A stretch of 32,374 nucleotides of DNA from Chara braunii (Eukaryota; Streptophyta; Charophyceae; Charales; Characeae): the NCBI GenBank assembly GCA_003427395.1, contig BFEA01000160.1:1848670-1881043 (forward strand), in the 5' to 3' direction. Both the position numbers and the translations under genes were made by a program. The notes under the pieces are model-generated. The model did no database searches, was not told where the DNA came from, and saw only the letters and a list, made by a program, of their open reading frames with translations. This document shows positions 1 through 9,712 of this stretch, piece by piece. The first letter of the stretch is position 1, and every line of letters begins with the position of its first letter.

Positions 1-478
1 CTTCTACTCTACAGGTCTATGGATCAAATCCTGGCTACCTAAAGACCTACGACAGACCTACTTACCACTGGCGGTTCTACAGGTCGCAGGTTCAATTCTT
101 CAAGTTGTCACAGGTATTGTACACAGGTAAGTTGGGGAACTAGGGATCGAACCCTGGGTCCTACATCAGCTACTTCGAACTGGTGAATACCGTTTCAGTT
201 GTTGAATTTGAGGGCAAAAAATCTATCTTGAAAAACTTCAAACAAGAATTTTGTGCCGGTGGAATTTTCTGTGTGGTAAGGATTCGACGTCAACATAGTT
301 TCTCCCACCTCAGACGTGATATTCTAGCCACGCTGTTGGAAGTACCTAGTACTAGGGAGGGACTATTTAGGACTGGGCTTCACCATTTGATAAAATTATA
401 CAATTCCATTGGTTTGACCCATAGAAAACGCTCGAGGTCCATTTTGAAAGGTGTGGTGGGTCGTGCTCTGGTGAAAGT
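1..478. other. Non-coding flank upstream of the Penelope-like RT
   Basis: No gene recognised. The stretch is probably the 5' part of the Penelope-like element. An open frame at 183-620 has no domain I recognise and lies in a different frame from the RT. Short tRNA T-arm-like words occur (for example near 145-165 on the minus strand, containing GGGTTCGATCC), but no paired A box or cloverleaf accompanies them. Confidence 0.4.
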
Positions 479-2365
479 TTGTGGGTTCCATTGCCTTGCT
501 CCTGTCGTGATTCGAATCATGATCGCATTAGGAAATGCAGCGTTTTTGACCTGGCCAAGGCTGTTATTCGACAACGTTGTTCAGACAGCCTTTTGGCTGA
601 TTTCATCATATCTAGGATGAAGATCGTGTGGACAAGCAATAAGTCGGATGCGGACAGGCTACACAATCACAAACGAACAACTGACTTAGAATCTTGCTCT
701 TGCCAATAGGCACATGTTGATTTTCCACGGGACTGCGATGGGCATGTAGCTTTCCGATTTTCTGAAATGAATGCAATAACCACCTCTCTCAAAAATGCCA
801 ATAATATCCTACATCCTAGGGTATCGCTGTCTGTGGGGAAATTGAAAAGAGCTTTGGTTGATGGTTTGGCAACTGTTCCAAGCAGAAATGAGTGGGTAGG
901 AGGATATAATGCCCTCCAATCTTGTTTCACTAGGCAGACTTCGTTTCGCTCGGCTGACGTAAATGATTTGGAAGTGTTAAAAGTCTCTCTGAGTAATTTG
1001 GTAGTTTCCCTTATTGATCACAACATAGGAGACTCTTTCGTCTGTTGCAAGACAATCTACCACAAGGCACTTATGGGATTGTACTAGGGTAACAGTAGCT
1101 TTGTGATAGATCAACGATCTGAAGTTGAAATTTTGAAAGCCTGTCCCGATAAGTACTACGAAATCTGAGCTCACAGTTTGGCTCAGTGGAACAAGAAGGG
1201 TAAACTGGGAAGTGCGTACGGGATTCCCAAACATAAGGATGTTAGTAGATGGAGGCCTATAGCACCCTCCTTTTCTGAACCAAGTTTGATGGCTTGCAAG
1301 CTGGTAGCCAAGGCGATTAATGGGATGCTATGGAGAATCCCGGACTCTAGCCATTTTAACCTGAAAAGCACCAACCTACTTAAAACACGGATAGCCAGCT
1401 TGGATCGTAAGTTGGGTAAGATGACAGACGGTACGCTGCTTTCATCCTGTTTCGATATTAAGGAGATGTTTACTAAACTACCTCATGTCGACAGCATACA
1501 GGCGGTAGAATGGCTGTGTGATTACTTCATGGCCAAAGGACACAATGCCGTTCGCGTCAACAGAAGAGGAAAAGGGATATGTTTTGGCAAAGGACATGGG
1601 GAAAGAGGTTGGGTGAGGATTAAGTTCTGTGTGCTAAGCAACTTCGTCCGGTTCGACCTCGACAATTCTTTTTCTTAGGTTTCTTCTTTCATCATTCGAT
1701 AGGTGGTAGGAATTCCCATGGGAAAGAGTTCCAGCCCTTCTCTCGCTTGTCTACTATGCGCTCACCAAGAGGTCTGTTTTCTCAACAGTCTGGGGAAGGA
1801 TAGACGTTTAGTTGATGGGTTCCGACTGGTCGATGATGTGGCTCTTTTCCTCCTTCTTCCGAAATCTTCTCAGACGTACCTGAATAAGGCTAGAGAAATC
1901 TTCTCGAGGTTTAGCTCCATCTACAACCACCATCTTACTTTGGTGAGGACTGATGATCGGAATGGAAAATTTGAGTACCTAGGTTGCAGTATTGTGACCC
2001 AAGCTCAGCCACCAACTGTGCACTGTGAAGCAAGAATGAAGAATCAGACGGACATTTGGGACAAAGGTCAGATCACTTTCCAGTCAACGCAAGACTTCTG
2101 GTCATATGGGCCCAAGACTCAAAAGATAGGGGTAATAAAGTGCCATCTCAACAAGATTTTGACCCACTCCTCCGATCACAGAGGAGTGGGTCCGTGTCTG
2201 CTGGCTTTCAGGCGGGAACTTAGATTGAAGCGTTTTCCTGGGCACCTTTTTCTTAAGGCACTCACTGATTTTTCTACTTGCCATGAAGGGTGCTGGGACA
2301 GTTGGGTGTTATTCTTTTCTGAGGGTTTGAAGGCCGAACGGGGTCTTCTAGGCCGCAGCAGATAG
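479..2365 (+). pseudogene. Penelope-like retroelement reverse transcriptase, decayed
   Basis: RT of a Penelope-like element (PLE), which copies element RNA into DNA. One frame runs through the whole interval. An upstream Cys/His segment reads CSC..., then GHV (about 690-760). RT motifs follow in order: GIPKHKDVSRWRPI (from about 1222), motif A FDIKEMFTKLPH (about 1450-1486), motif B GIPMGKSSSP (from 1706), motif C RLVDD (about 1825-1840; the usual aromatic before DD is replaced) and FEYLGC (about 1969). The GIPMG and DIKEMFT signatures are typical of PLE RTs rather than LINE or LTR RTs. In-frame stops lie at 707, 1085, 1166, 1676 and 1700, with no clear frameshift, so the copy is dead but not scrambled. 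No GIY-YIG endonuclease is visible; it may lie outside the window, be lost, or be absent as in endonuclease-lacking PLE clades. The downstream hammerhead supports the assignment. The start is arbitrary because the N-terminus is not recognisable. Confidence 0.75.
2161..2192. repeat. Perfect 12-bp inverted repeat in the PLE RT frame
   Basis: GACCCACTCCTC and its exact reverse complement are separated by 8 nt. The hairpin lies inside the RT reading frame, C-terminal to motif E. Confidence 0.85.
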
Positions 2366-3042
2366 CCCGTAGGATATCTGTTTTTTCACCTGCTCTGATC
2401 CTACGGTTTGTTGTTTCTCACAGATCCCCCGCCTGCCTTAGAGGGTAATGGACAGCTGGGGGTCTGTTCTTCTCAGAAGACCGACTGGTTTTGGGCTGCC
2501 TGAGAGGTATCCGATTCTGCCTCGTGATCTAGGACTACTGTTTTTTGTCTCTTCGACGATGACGTCATGGATATCCCGTTACGACCAAGACACTATCTTC
2601 TGCTACGTTCTTTTGACAGATCTGGTGAGGATTTCATATGAACACGTTTGGAGGCGGATAGCGTCCACATACCCTCGCTACTCTCTGCAGGCTTCACGGA
2701 ATTACCGAGTTTTGCTTTTTTGTTCCTTCTATTTTTCGTATCCCCACAGTTACTTTCGTTTCCCTCGCTCTATCCTTCACTCTCGCCTTTTAGATCTCAA
2801 CAGGATCTCCCACCTTTTCTCTGAGCTTCTTCTGATCTCTCCGATCCCGGACCCCCTCATCTGCTTTCCCGCCTCATACCATCTCCCAGACTGACGTCTG
2901 TTCACCAGAGGTAACATTCATCTGAACTTGTTTTGGGCGCGTTATGCCGAGGGTGCGTGGAGCGCACCTCACATAGGGAGCGGCTTTCCCGGACGTTTTT
3001 TTCGAGTATTTAAGACACTAGAACTAGTTACTTTGTAAGCGT
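2366..3042 (+). other. 3' region of the Penelope-like element, no gene recognised
   Basis: The stretch joins the RT frame to the hammerhead ribozyme. An open frame at 2448-2894 is low-complexity (Phe/Ser/Leu-rich) with no recognised domain. I take it as decayed 3' element sequence; a degraded C-terminal endonuclease cannot be excluded. Confidence 0.4.
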
Positions 3043-3098
3043 AGTTTTTCCCCTGATGATGGCCACTTTGGCGAGGTGTCCGAAACATGTCGGGAATA
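3043..3098 (+). ncRNA. Type-I hammerhead ribozyme of the Penelope-like element
   Basis: All core boxes are present in the right order: CTGATGA (3053-3059), GAAA (3082-3085) and the cleavage triplet GTC (3089-3091), with predicted self-cleavage after 3091. Stem I forms from TTCCC (3048-3052) and GGGAA (3092-3096), with one further pair beyond a mismatch. Stem II is GGCCAC (3061-3066) against GTGTCC (3076-3081) with one C/U mismatch, a 9-nt loop and an extra T at 3060. Stem III is the minimal palindrome ACATGT (3085-3090), too short to be stable alone but able to pair between two copies. Such short-stem-III, type-I hammerheads are known from PLEs and plant retrozymes, where they work best as dimers. 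The extra base and mismatch may weaken activity. Confidence 0.75.
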
Positions 3099-3335
3099 TC
3101 GCCATACTCGCTCCATATGTACTCATTATATGATTTTTCGGAAGCGGGTTCTTTTTGCGCTACTTTTCGGTTGTGTTTCTCCTCTTCTTTTCTCATCTTC
3201 CCTCACCTTCTCTCCTGTTTGTGTTTTTATCTCGGTCTGGCTCACGGGATACCGGGGTGTTGAGATTCTTGCCTGCACGCTTTGGGTTGAGCTTTGTGCT
3301 CAACTATCGCGGCTCAGCAACGACGACTTTAATGT
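3099..3335. other. Sequence downstream of the hammerhead, no gene recognised
   Basis: T/C-rich, with an open frame at 3076-3420 that shows no recognisable domain. Probably the remainder of the Penelope-like terminal region. Confidence 0.4.
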
Positions 3336-3386
3336 CCTACCAGCGCCCCTAGCATTAGCCTGCATTGTTAGAAGAAAAAAAAAAAA
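3336..3386 (+). mobile_element. SINE-H 3' end fragment with A12 tail
   Basis: The stretch containing CCCCTAGCATTA followed by 12 A matches the end of the SINE-H copies at 13,853-14,003 and 3,921-4,082 just before their poly(A). The core is missing, so this is a 5'-truncated copy. Confidence 0.6.
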
Positions 3387-3420
3387 CCTCCATCTATTGG
3401 TGGGGAGCTGCACCTGCTGA
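3387..3420 (-). mobile_element. SINE-H core fragment
   Basis: On the minus strand it reads CAGCAGGTGCAGCTCC...GATGGAG, the second hairpin of the SINE-H core. It abuts a plus-strand A tail, so two fragments sit head to tail in opposite orientation. Confidence 0.65.
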
Positions 3421-3903
3421 TCAAGAATGAAATGAGGGATCACTGTGCCTCTTCACCCTATTCAGGGCGCCATAATTTTTTATTTTTATTTTTCAAAGCC
3501 AGAAATTGAACTTGCCCTCGCACAAATCCATTGCCATTCATCCTCACCTCTTGACCTTTTCTGCATCCCCGACCCATAACCGATTAGAGAACCAACCTCA
3601 TTCATACCCATACCATGACCTGGGAACCATACTTAGACCCCAGGGGGCAAAGGGGTCAAGAAATTCTGCAGCCTGGTGGTCGTAATGGAATTGCAAGACC
3701 TACTTTAGTCAAATCATTGAAGGACGGATGGTAATTTCTTTGAAATTTGTTCTTGATCTGTCACTTGCCCCCCTTCCCTCTTCACCTGACCCAATCGCCC
3801 ACCGTGGTCCCCACAAGCCAGCAACCATTAAAACACATGGATGTGCTGCCAAATTTCTGCCTGAGAAAAGGGGAATTGTATTTTCTCTTACCTTTTACCA
3901 TTT
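3421..3903. other. No gene recognised
   Basis: Unique-looking AT- and C-rich sequence without a convincing frame or repeat. Confidence 0.4.
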
Positions 3904-4099
3904 AGTAATAATATCTTCTTTTTTTTTTTTTTTTTTTAAGAAACAGCCCGAGCGGCTACTAGGGGTGCTGATATGATCAGACACCACTAGTAGTTCCGGG
4001 ATGGCTCCATCTATTGGTGAGGAGCAACACCTGCCGGAAATCGGGTCCAGCGTCCCTGTAAAGTACATTTAAAATGCAAATAAGTAATAATATCTTCTT
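3904..4099 (-). mobile_element. SINE-H copy A with perfect 17-bp TSD
   Basis: A complete retroposon in minus orientation. The TSD AGTAATAATATCTTCTT is at 3904-3920 and 4083-4099. The minus-strand poly(A) appears as the T run beginning about 3919-3921 and ending at 3937. On the minus strand the core hairpins are GCTGGA/TCCGGC (one G-T pair) and GCTCC/GGAGC. A further stem before the tail pairs CTACTAG with CTAGTAG, GGTG with CACC and CTGAT with ATCAG. No pol III A/B boxes are apparent. TSD plus poly(A) show LINE-type insertion. Confidence 0.85.
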
Positions 4100-5055
4100 G
4101 AAATTGCTGTTTGATACTTGCAATAAATTCAGGCTTGCTACTAAGGGTCCGGCATGCAATTTAAGGGGGTACAAGAGTGTCGGGGAAAAAAGGGGGTACA
4201 GGGCAGGGGAGGATTTTTGTCTTTCCATCTAGTAGGGACCCCTTAAAAAGATGTGAGAACAAGCAAGGCTGCTAAAGGGGAGTGGACTAACCTTTTCGAC
4301 ACCTTCAAGTTGAGGCTATTTCATAACTTGGGCTTATAATGTACTCAAAGGGACGGTGAACCCATTTTCCAGCAGGGTCAATTTCCCTCACCAAAGACTG
4401 GAGCCATCAACAGGAGAAAACCGGGGAAAAAAAGCCCTGGCCTCCGGGAAAAAAGAAGGATTGGCCACCTCCAGAAGATAGGGGAGATCAAATAACTCTC
4501 CCACCGGCTAGTGCAGTAGGTTTCATGCCTGTGCTGCACCAAGTCGGTGCTGGCTTGAAAACCCCCTGCCGTCACTTTCACTGGCCGGAGGACGGCCGAG
4601 GCCAGAACAACGCTCTCCAGCTCGCTGGGGTGAGTTGCACCACCCCTGTAACCAGTAGCTGTGAGGGAGCATGGGGCCTGGTAGAGCGATCTGTGCAAGT
4701 GGACCGCTTCACCAGCTGTGGCGCTCTAGTATGTGCTGCGGAAACACCTGCTCAGGTCCTTTATTTTATTTTTAAACCACCAGTACCTTTCTCAGCTATC
4801 GATGCCAAACCTAAAATCGCCCTGCGCGCCAAAAAGAAACGAACCAGCGCGGGCCTCATTTTGGCTGGCGCCACCAGCCATTTCGGTCCGGTAGTACCGA
4901 TCCCTGCTTGGCTCCTGAATATACCCCGCTTCGCTCCTGAATATACCAGCGCGTAGTTGATTTTCGAGCGGGTAGAGATACTGGTGGTCCTACTGTAGCG
5001 AGTTGGGACATACCAAAGAATTCTGTGGTTGAATTCTCATCAGAATCATCATGAT
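4100..5055. other. No gene recognised; one SINE-H core scrap
   Basis: A degraded plus-strand match to the first SINE-H hairpin lies at 4350-4376 (CCCATTTTCCAGCAGG). Around 4895-4945 the word GCTCCTGAATATACC occurs twice in tandem. The open frames at 4525-4956 and 4378-4698 (minus) show no domain. Confidence 0.45.
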
Positions 5056-5078
5056 GGCTCAATTATGATTAAAAAAAA

Positions 5079-5114
<36 letters not shown>

Positions 5115-5125
5115 TCAATTATGAT
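5056..5125 (+). mobile_element. Poly(A)-only retroposition with 14-bp TSD
   Basis: GGCTCAATTATGAT occurs at 5056-5069 and again at 5112-5125. Between them lie only about 42 nt: one T, then A9, T and A31. A TSD around a bare A tail is what extreme 5' truncation of a poly(A) retroposon leaves. Confidence 0.75.
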
Positions 5126-5137
5126 GCCTCTCAGGCA

Positions 5138-5205
5138 GGGTTGAGGCCCTCAATTTACTCTAGATACTCTAGGGTTGAGGCCCTCAATTTACTCCAGATA
5201 CTCTC
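5138..5205. repeat. 34-bp tandem duplication
   Basis: Two adjacent copies beginning GGGTTGAGGCCCTCAATTTA (5138 and 5172) differ at one or two positions. Confidence 0.85.
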
Positions 5206-5416
5206 AAGAGGCATGAACTCTGAACGCCTGTCATGACAGAAGTTAAAAAAAAGAAAAATAATAATGACAGATAATCTACAATAAATTCAATAATATCAAT
5301 ATCAATAATAATGATCTTGAATTACCTGGGGGGCCATTACCGCTGGATACATCTCTTTTTTTTTTCCTTTTCATTTGGACAATTTCTCGATGTATGTGTG
5401 TCATCATCCTTGCGCA
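5206..5416. other. AT-rich spacer, no gene seen
   Basis: Rich in AATAAT and CAATAT words; no open frame of interest. Confidence 0.5.
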
Positions 5417-6073
5417 GGGGCCTGGACCCATTAGCGAAGTATTCTACCATTCCGTTCAGGATTTCGATCACGTGTGGCCTCGTGTGACGCAGTACGGCCG
5501 TCAAATACATCGGATCTCAACGGCCTGGTAGTTTCCAAGCGGGGACTGTAAAGATGCCCACCTCCGTCCAATGAGATGCGTCGAAAAACAAAGAAAAACA
5601 AATTTGGACATGATAGCTTGCGTGGGAAGGGAAGTCTGGATTTTATGGACTCAAAAGGGGAGGGGTTTATTTCCAGACTTCATTTTTTTTTTTTCTTTGG
5701 CTCTGAGAAATCGAACTTGAAATGTGAAATTCAAATATTGTGGTGGATCTGACAGGAACGCCTCCGCATCTGTTGGATGGCCTGTTAGAGGCATCATGAG
5801 ATACATGGTGATGAATGTATCCCCATGCCTGTTACTTGTTCATCTTCGTGGCCATGTTCGTAGACACATTTTATTGCCACGGTACATCACTATGAAGACT
5901 TACGTGAAGGAGATCGTACCAACCCATGAATTCGGGTGCACAGCTATTCTTCTTTGTTTTATATTTCAATTCATTTTAAATCAGAAAACGATCCATTCAT
6001 GCAAATAATAGATCACTTTGTCTTTTCCAAAAAACCATAAAATTGCGTCACATATCGTAGAATACTTCGCTAG
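5417..6073 (+). mobile_element. MITE-T copy 1 (non-autonomous DNA element)
   Basis: Starts with GGGGCCTGGACCCATTAGCG followed by AAGTATTCTAC, and ends in the reverse complement of AGCGAAGTATTCTAC. The outermost bases of the right terminal repeat are missing. Its sister copy lies inverted at 31,477-32,131, and much of the left half matches it at very roughly 85-90% by eye. No transposase is encoded. A 94-residue frame at 5724-6008 stays open in both copies. Confidence 0.8.
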
Positions 6074-6895
6074 GGGAGATCAATGGATGTCCCAAAGGAC
6101 CCAGTGGATATATCTCACGACTGTCGCCCTTTTCTTATTAAAAAAAAGAAAAAGAAAAAGAAAAGGGGAGATCAAGAACCTTCCTAGTCCCTTCTCCTTA
6201 CCTTCGACATTTTCTTTTCGTTCCAATCCTCTTCCATGCTTCCATGCTTATCTTGGGCGTCTATCCACTAGTCACCCAATGTGCAAAATGGGAATGAAAC
6301 TTCCGCTAGAACATAGATACACCGCCATATTTTTTGTCTTTTGTGCATCTGGTGAGTAGTGGAGTGAGGCACCTTCTCTGTATCCTTCCAGTTTTTTGAC
6401 GGATGTCCCCAAGGACCTGTTTATCTTCAACTGTTTCCAGTTCTTGACTTCGGTGTCTTTTTGTCTCTTTCTGTCATAACAGCCTGGGGTGAGGGGGTGA
6501 GAGAGTGGGAAAAGAAACGGCAAAAAAAAAAATGGACAAGAAAGGAAGGGACTCTGGAGCAAGGAATTTTTTTCGCTGGGAGAAACTACGAAAGAGGTAG
6601 GTTGGGAGTGAGTCCCATAGGGTTAGGGGGCCTCTACCACATGGTCAAGTGCCGAAGGTAACTCTCATATGTCTATTTTTTTTTCTGGGTGAGGATGGCA
6701 CCCGGCCGGGCGTGCCCGCGGGGGGCCACCCGGGCAAACCGGGCGGGCCGAAAAACACCCGAATTTTTTTTATCTTTTTTTTCTGAAGGCGGGGTCTTTC
6801 CGCGCTCGGCGAGAGGACCCCGAATCTGCAACAAAATTTTGGGTTTCGGGGGCGGGGTGGGGTGGGGGGGAGGTAGGGGGAGGGGGGATGGCTGG
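6074..6895. other. No gene recognised; purine-rich and GC-rich low complexity
   Basis: Contains A- and GAAA-rich stretches (6140-6170), a very GC-rich block (6690-6750) and G runs (6850-6900). Open frames here are low-complexity with no domain. Confidence 0.45.
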
Positions 6896-7000
6896 GGGGG
6901 GCTCTGCATGCATGTTGCCTGCTGAATGCTGAATGCAGGTCATCTGATATGTGCAGTGTTGGGGGCTCTGCATGTTTGTTGCCTGCTGCATGCATGTTGA
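6896..7000. repeat. 65-bp tandem duplication
   Basis: GGGGGCTCTGCATG...GTTGCCTGCTG occurs starting at 6896 and 6961. Confidence 0.75.
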
Positions 7001-7020
7001 CGACACTTAGACTGACATAG

Positions 7021-7345
7021 ATTGAAGAAGACTGACGAGAAGAACAAGAAGAAGAACACTGAAGAGAAGAAGAAGAAGAAGAAGGAAGAAGAAGGAGGCA
7101 GTAGAAGGAGGAAGGAGGCGGACGATGAAGGAGGAAGAAGAAGAATGAAGAAGAAGAAGGAGGAGGAAGGAGGAGGAAGAAGAAGGAGGAAGAAGGAGGG
7201 CGAAGATTGATTGACGAATGAAGGGGGGGGGGGGGGGGATTGATTGATTGACGAATGAAGGAGGAGGAAGAAGGAGGAAGAGAAGAAGGAAGAAGAAGAA
7301 GGAGGAAGGAGGAAGAAGAAGAAGAAGAAGAAGAAGAAGAAATCG
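7021..7345. repeat. GAA/GGA purine-strand microsatellite
   Basis: About 320 bp of nearly pure GAA, AAG and GGA triplets. A 16-G run near 7223-7238 is flanked by a duplicated TGATTGACGAATGAAGG. Apparent Lys/Glu-rich (plus) or Ser/Phe-rich (minus) proteins here are translations of the repeat. Confidence 0.9.
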
Positions 7346-8282
7346 GGTAAGAAACGAACAGGTAAAAAAACCAATTCTCAGGAGGACACACAGATCAATT
7401 ATTGATGATAGCATCACAATTTTACTGCGTGCCAAACACCTTACACGCGCACACACCATACACACCCCTCGACGCGTTTCGACTTGCGCGTACTACAAGT
7501 CTCTTCAGGAGGGCACGCCCGTGACTACATTCCAAGCGCACAAACACTTAATATATAGCCCCAGGCCGTGTCATCATGTCTACTTTCCTCCTCACACTCC
7601 GCTTTTTCCTCTCTCCCTTCCCTTCTCCCTCATCTCTCCCACCACGGCCATAACCCGCCAACCTCAGATCGAAGTACCTCCTGCGCGTCATCCTGTTCCT
7701 GCACGACATAGCGAACGAGCTCACGGAGCACCGCGTTCTTCACCGGCGGGCGACTGTCGAAGCCTAATTGCTTTCGCCGTCCGCAGTGGCATGACGGTTA
7801 CAAAAAGAGGTCAAATTACTCGTTCTTCCTACATTTATACGGTACCATGGTGCCAAAAATTCAAAATCACGTACTCCTGCTCGTGTTCAGAAAACCTGGT
7901 ACCTCCCTACTTGTCAGTACCATCGGCACTGTGGCCGCACTAAAGGTACCTGTGCGCCCAAAAAAACACGGAAAAAACAGGGGAAAAACTGGCTACCCCA
8001 CACAAGGATTTTTAAAATTATTATTATTATTTTTTAATATTACCATTAAGATTACTTCCCAATGGCTTACCCCTTCAATCTACGTGGTACCCCCACAAAA
8101 ATCATTATGCACCTATCCCCCAAAAAATCAAAATACGAGGCCTTAACCTCTTCCTCCCGACCCCATTCTGAGTTCTCGGTAAACCTTCATCATGGTTCTG
8201 TCTGTCTGAAGCGGGGGTACATCTGCGAGATCAAAGATCTTCAGGGACCACCCACTACCTTAGCAAACCTTGCTAAGGATCC
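7346..8282. other. No gene recognised
   Basis: The non-repeat part of an open frame ending at 7943 and a second frame at 7847-8146 show no recognisable domain. GGTACC occurs three times between 7840 and 7950. A TATA-like AATATATAG lies near 7549 with no gene attached. Confidence 0.4.
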
Positions 8283-8930
8283 GAAGAAGAAGAAGAAGAA
8301 GAAGAAGAAGAAGAAGAAGAAGAGTAGAGGAGGGGGAGGAGGACGGCCTTTTTTTTTTTTTTCGCTCGCCGTTCGCGACAACTGCCCAAGGTCGCCGAAG
8401 ATGTGCCCTGCCCCAGACAGCCAAAAGGCCGAAGAAGATAAAGATCGTCGTTAACTGCCGAAGGTCGACTGGTGCAAGAAGAAGAAGAAGAAGAAGAAGA
8501 AGAAGAAGAAGAAGAAGAAGAGGAGGGGGGGACAAAGGGGAAGACGACGACGAAAAAAAAAGATTGTGGGGGAAGAAGAAGAAGAAGAAGAAGAAGAAGA
8601 GAACAGGAGCGGGAAGGGGGAGGAGGACGACCTTTTTTTTTCTATGTTCACCGTTCGCGACAACTGCCTAAGGTTGCCGAAGATATGCTCTGCCCCAAAC
8701 AGCCAAAAGGCCGAAGAAGATAAAGATCGTCGTTAACTGTCGAAGGTCGACTGATGCAAGAAGAAGAAGAAGAAGAAGAAGAGGGGAAGGCTCGACGTTC
8801 CTGGCGGCCTCCCTTCTGTTTTTCTTACCTTCCGAGTCTCGCACGACCTAACCAACGTCCACGGTACACAAGCAGAAGTAGAAGAAGAAGAAGAAGAAGA
8901 AGAAGAAGAAGAAGAATGGCAACAGCTCCT
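8283..8930. repeat. Tandem duplication carrying five GAA arrays
   Basis: A unit with GTTCGCGACAACTGCC, the GGCCGAAGAAGATAAAGATC stretch and GAAGGTCGACTG occurs twice, offset about 282 bp (anchors near 8370 and 8652). Each copy is followed by a GAA array. Arrays lie near 8283-8325, 8474-8521, 8573-8600, 8756-8782 and 8877-8914. The arrays differ in length while the intervening DNA is conserved. Confidence 0.85.
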
Positions 8931-9165
8931 GCGAACGGTGACGGGCGAAGGGGGAAGCTCCTGCAAATGGCGACGGGCGACGATGACCGGCTCCAGTTGA
9001 AGACGACGACGGACGGCAGGCGAGGAAGACGAGCTCCTGCGAACGGCGACGATGAATGACGGGTGAAGGGGGCAGCTCCAGCGAACAGCAACGTGCGGCG
9101 CAACTTCGAAAGGCTGCGAGTCGAAGGGGGCAGCTCCAGCGAACACCCACGGACGGTCTGCGGGC
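8931..9165. repeat. Degenerate minisatellite
   Basis: Variants of GACGGGCGAAGGGGGCAGCT followed by CCTGCGAAC recur about five times with irregular spacing. Confidence 0.6.
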
Positions 9166-9268
9166 AAGATCGCCGCCAATCAAATCTGGTCGGGAAACTT
9201 GCGACGGCTCTGTGGCCGTCAATCAAGGCGGATCGACGACCACAGACCCGCCGCAATTTTCAAACCCA

Positions 9269-9337
9269 CTCCCGCAGGCCTATCAGGCCCGATGTTGCGG
9301 GTTTTCGGGCCGGTCGGACCCGGTAGGCCTGCGGGAG
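9269..9337. repeat. GC-rich inverted repeat (16-bp arms)
   Basis: CTCCCGCAGGCCTATC (9269-9284) pairs with GGTAGGCCTGCGGGAG (9322-9337) with one mismatch. Inner bases (AGGCCCGA against TCGGGCC) extend the hairpin. Confidence 0.75.
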
Positions 9338-9712
9338 CCCACCACCGTTCGAAATGGGGTCTGAAAACCCCAAAATGCCCTGTGCGCTGGGGGGCCCCGG
9401 GGACTGACCAGATGCACTTCCCGGCCAGGCCGATCGGGACCCCACCCGGGCCTCCGCCGGTCCGTCGGGCGGCCCGGAACCCCACCCAGTTTTTTTCCCT
9501 TTTTTTTGGGGGGGGGAAGCGCTCACAAGGGAAAAAAAGGTTCACCTATGCGACTTATAGTAGAATGTCTATCCCTAGCGCTCCAAGTACCAGTACGACA
9601 GGGCTCATCCGACTATGCTTCAATCGGGGCTGGGAGGGAGGTGAGGATTTGCTTAGCCCTGATGATTATAACCACTGTCCGGGCAGGTCACTCAAAAAGG
9701 GTGATGATAGGA
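9338..9712. other. GC-rich then unique sequence, no gene recognised
   Basis: A GC-rich stretch ends in T8 and G9 runs near 9500-9520, followed by unremarkable sequence up to the tRNA-like element. Confidence 0.4.

Noticed and set aside
138-170. tRNA gene on the minus strand
   Set aside because: Only a T-arm-like GGGTTCGATCC is present; no A box or acceptor stem at a suitable distance.
479-2365. Reassigned UAG codon, since most in-frame stops in the PLE are TAG
   Set aside because: TGA also occurs in this frame, LINE copies show TAA and TGA at Gln and Trp positions, and the BZW frame ends in a normal TAA. C-to-T decay of silenced repeats explains the pattern more simply.
7022-8723. Lys/Glu/Arg-rich or Ser/Phe/Leu-rich proteins on either strand
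   Set aside because: They are translations of GAA/GGA microsatellites in all frames.
9659-9710. Second hammerhead ribozyme
   Set aside because: CTGATGA is present, but no GAAA box or cleavage triplet follows in a workable fold.
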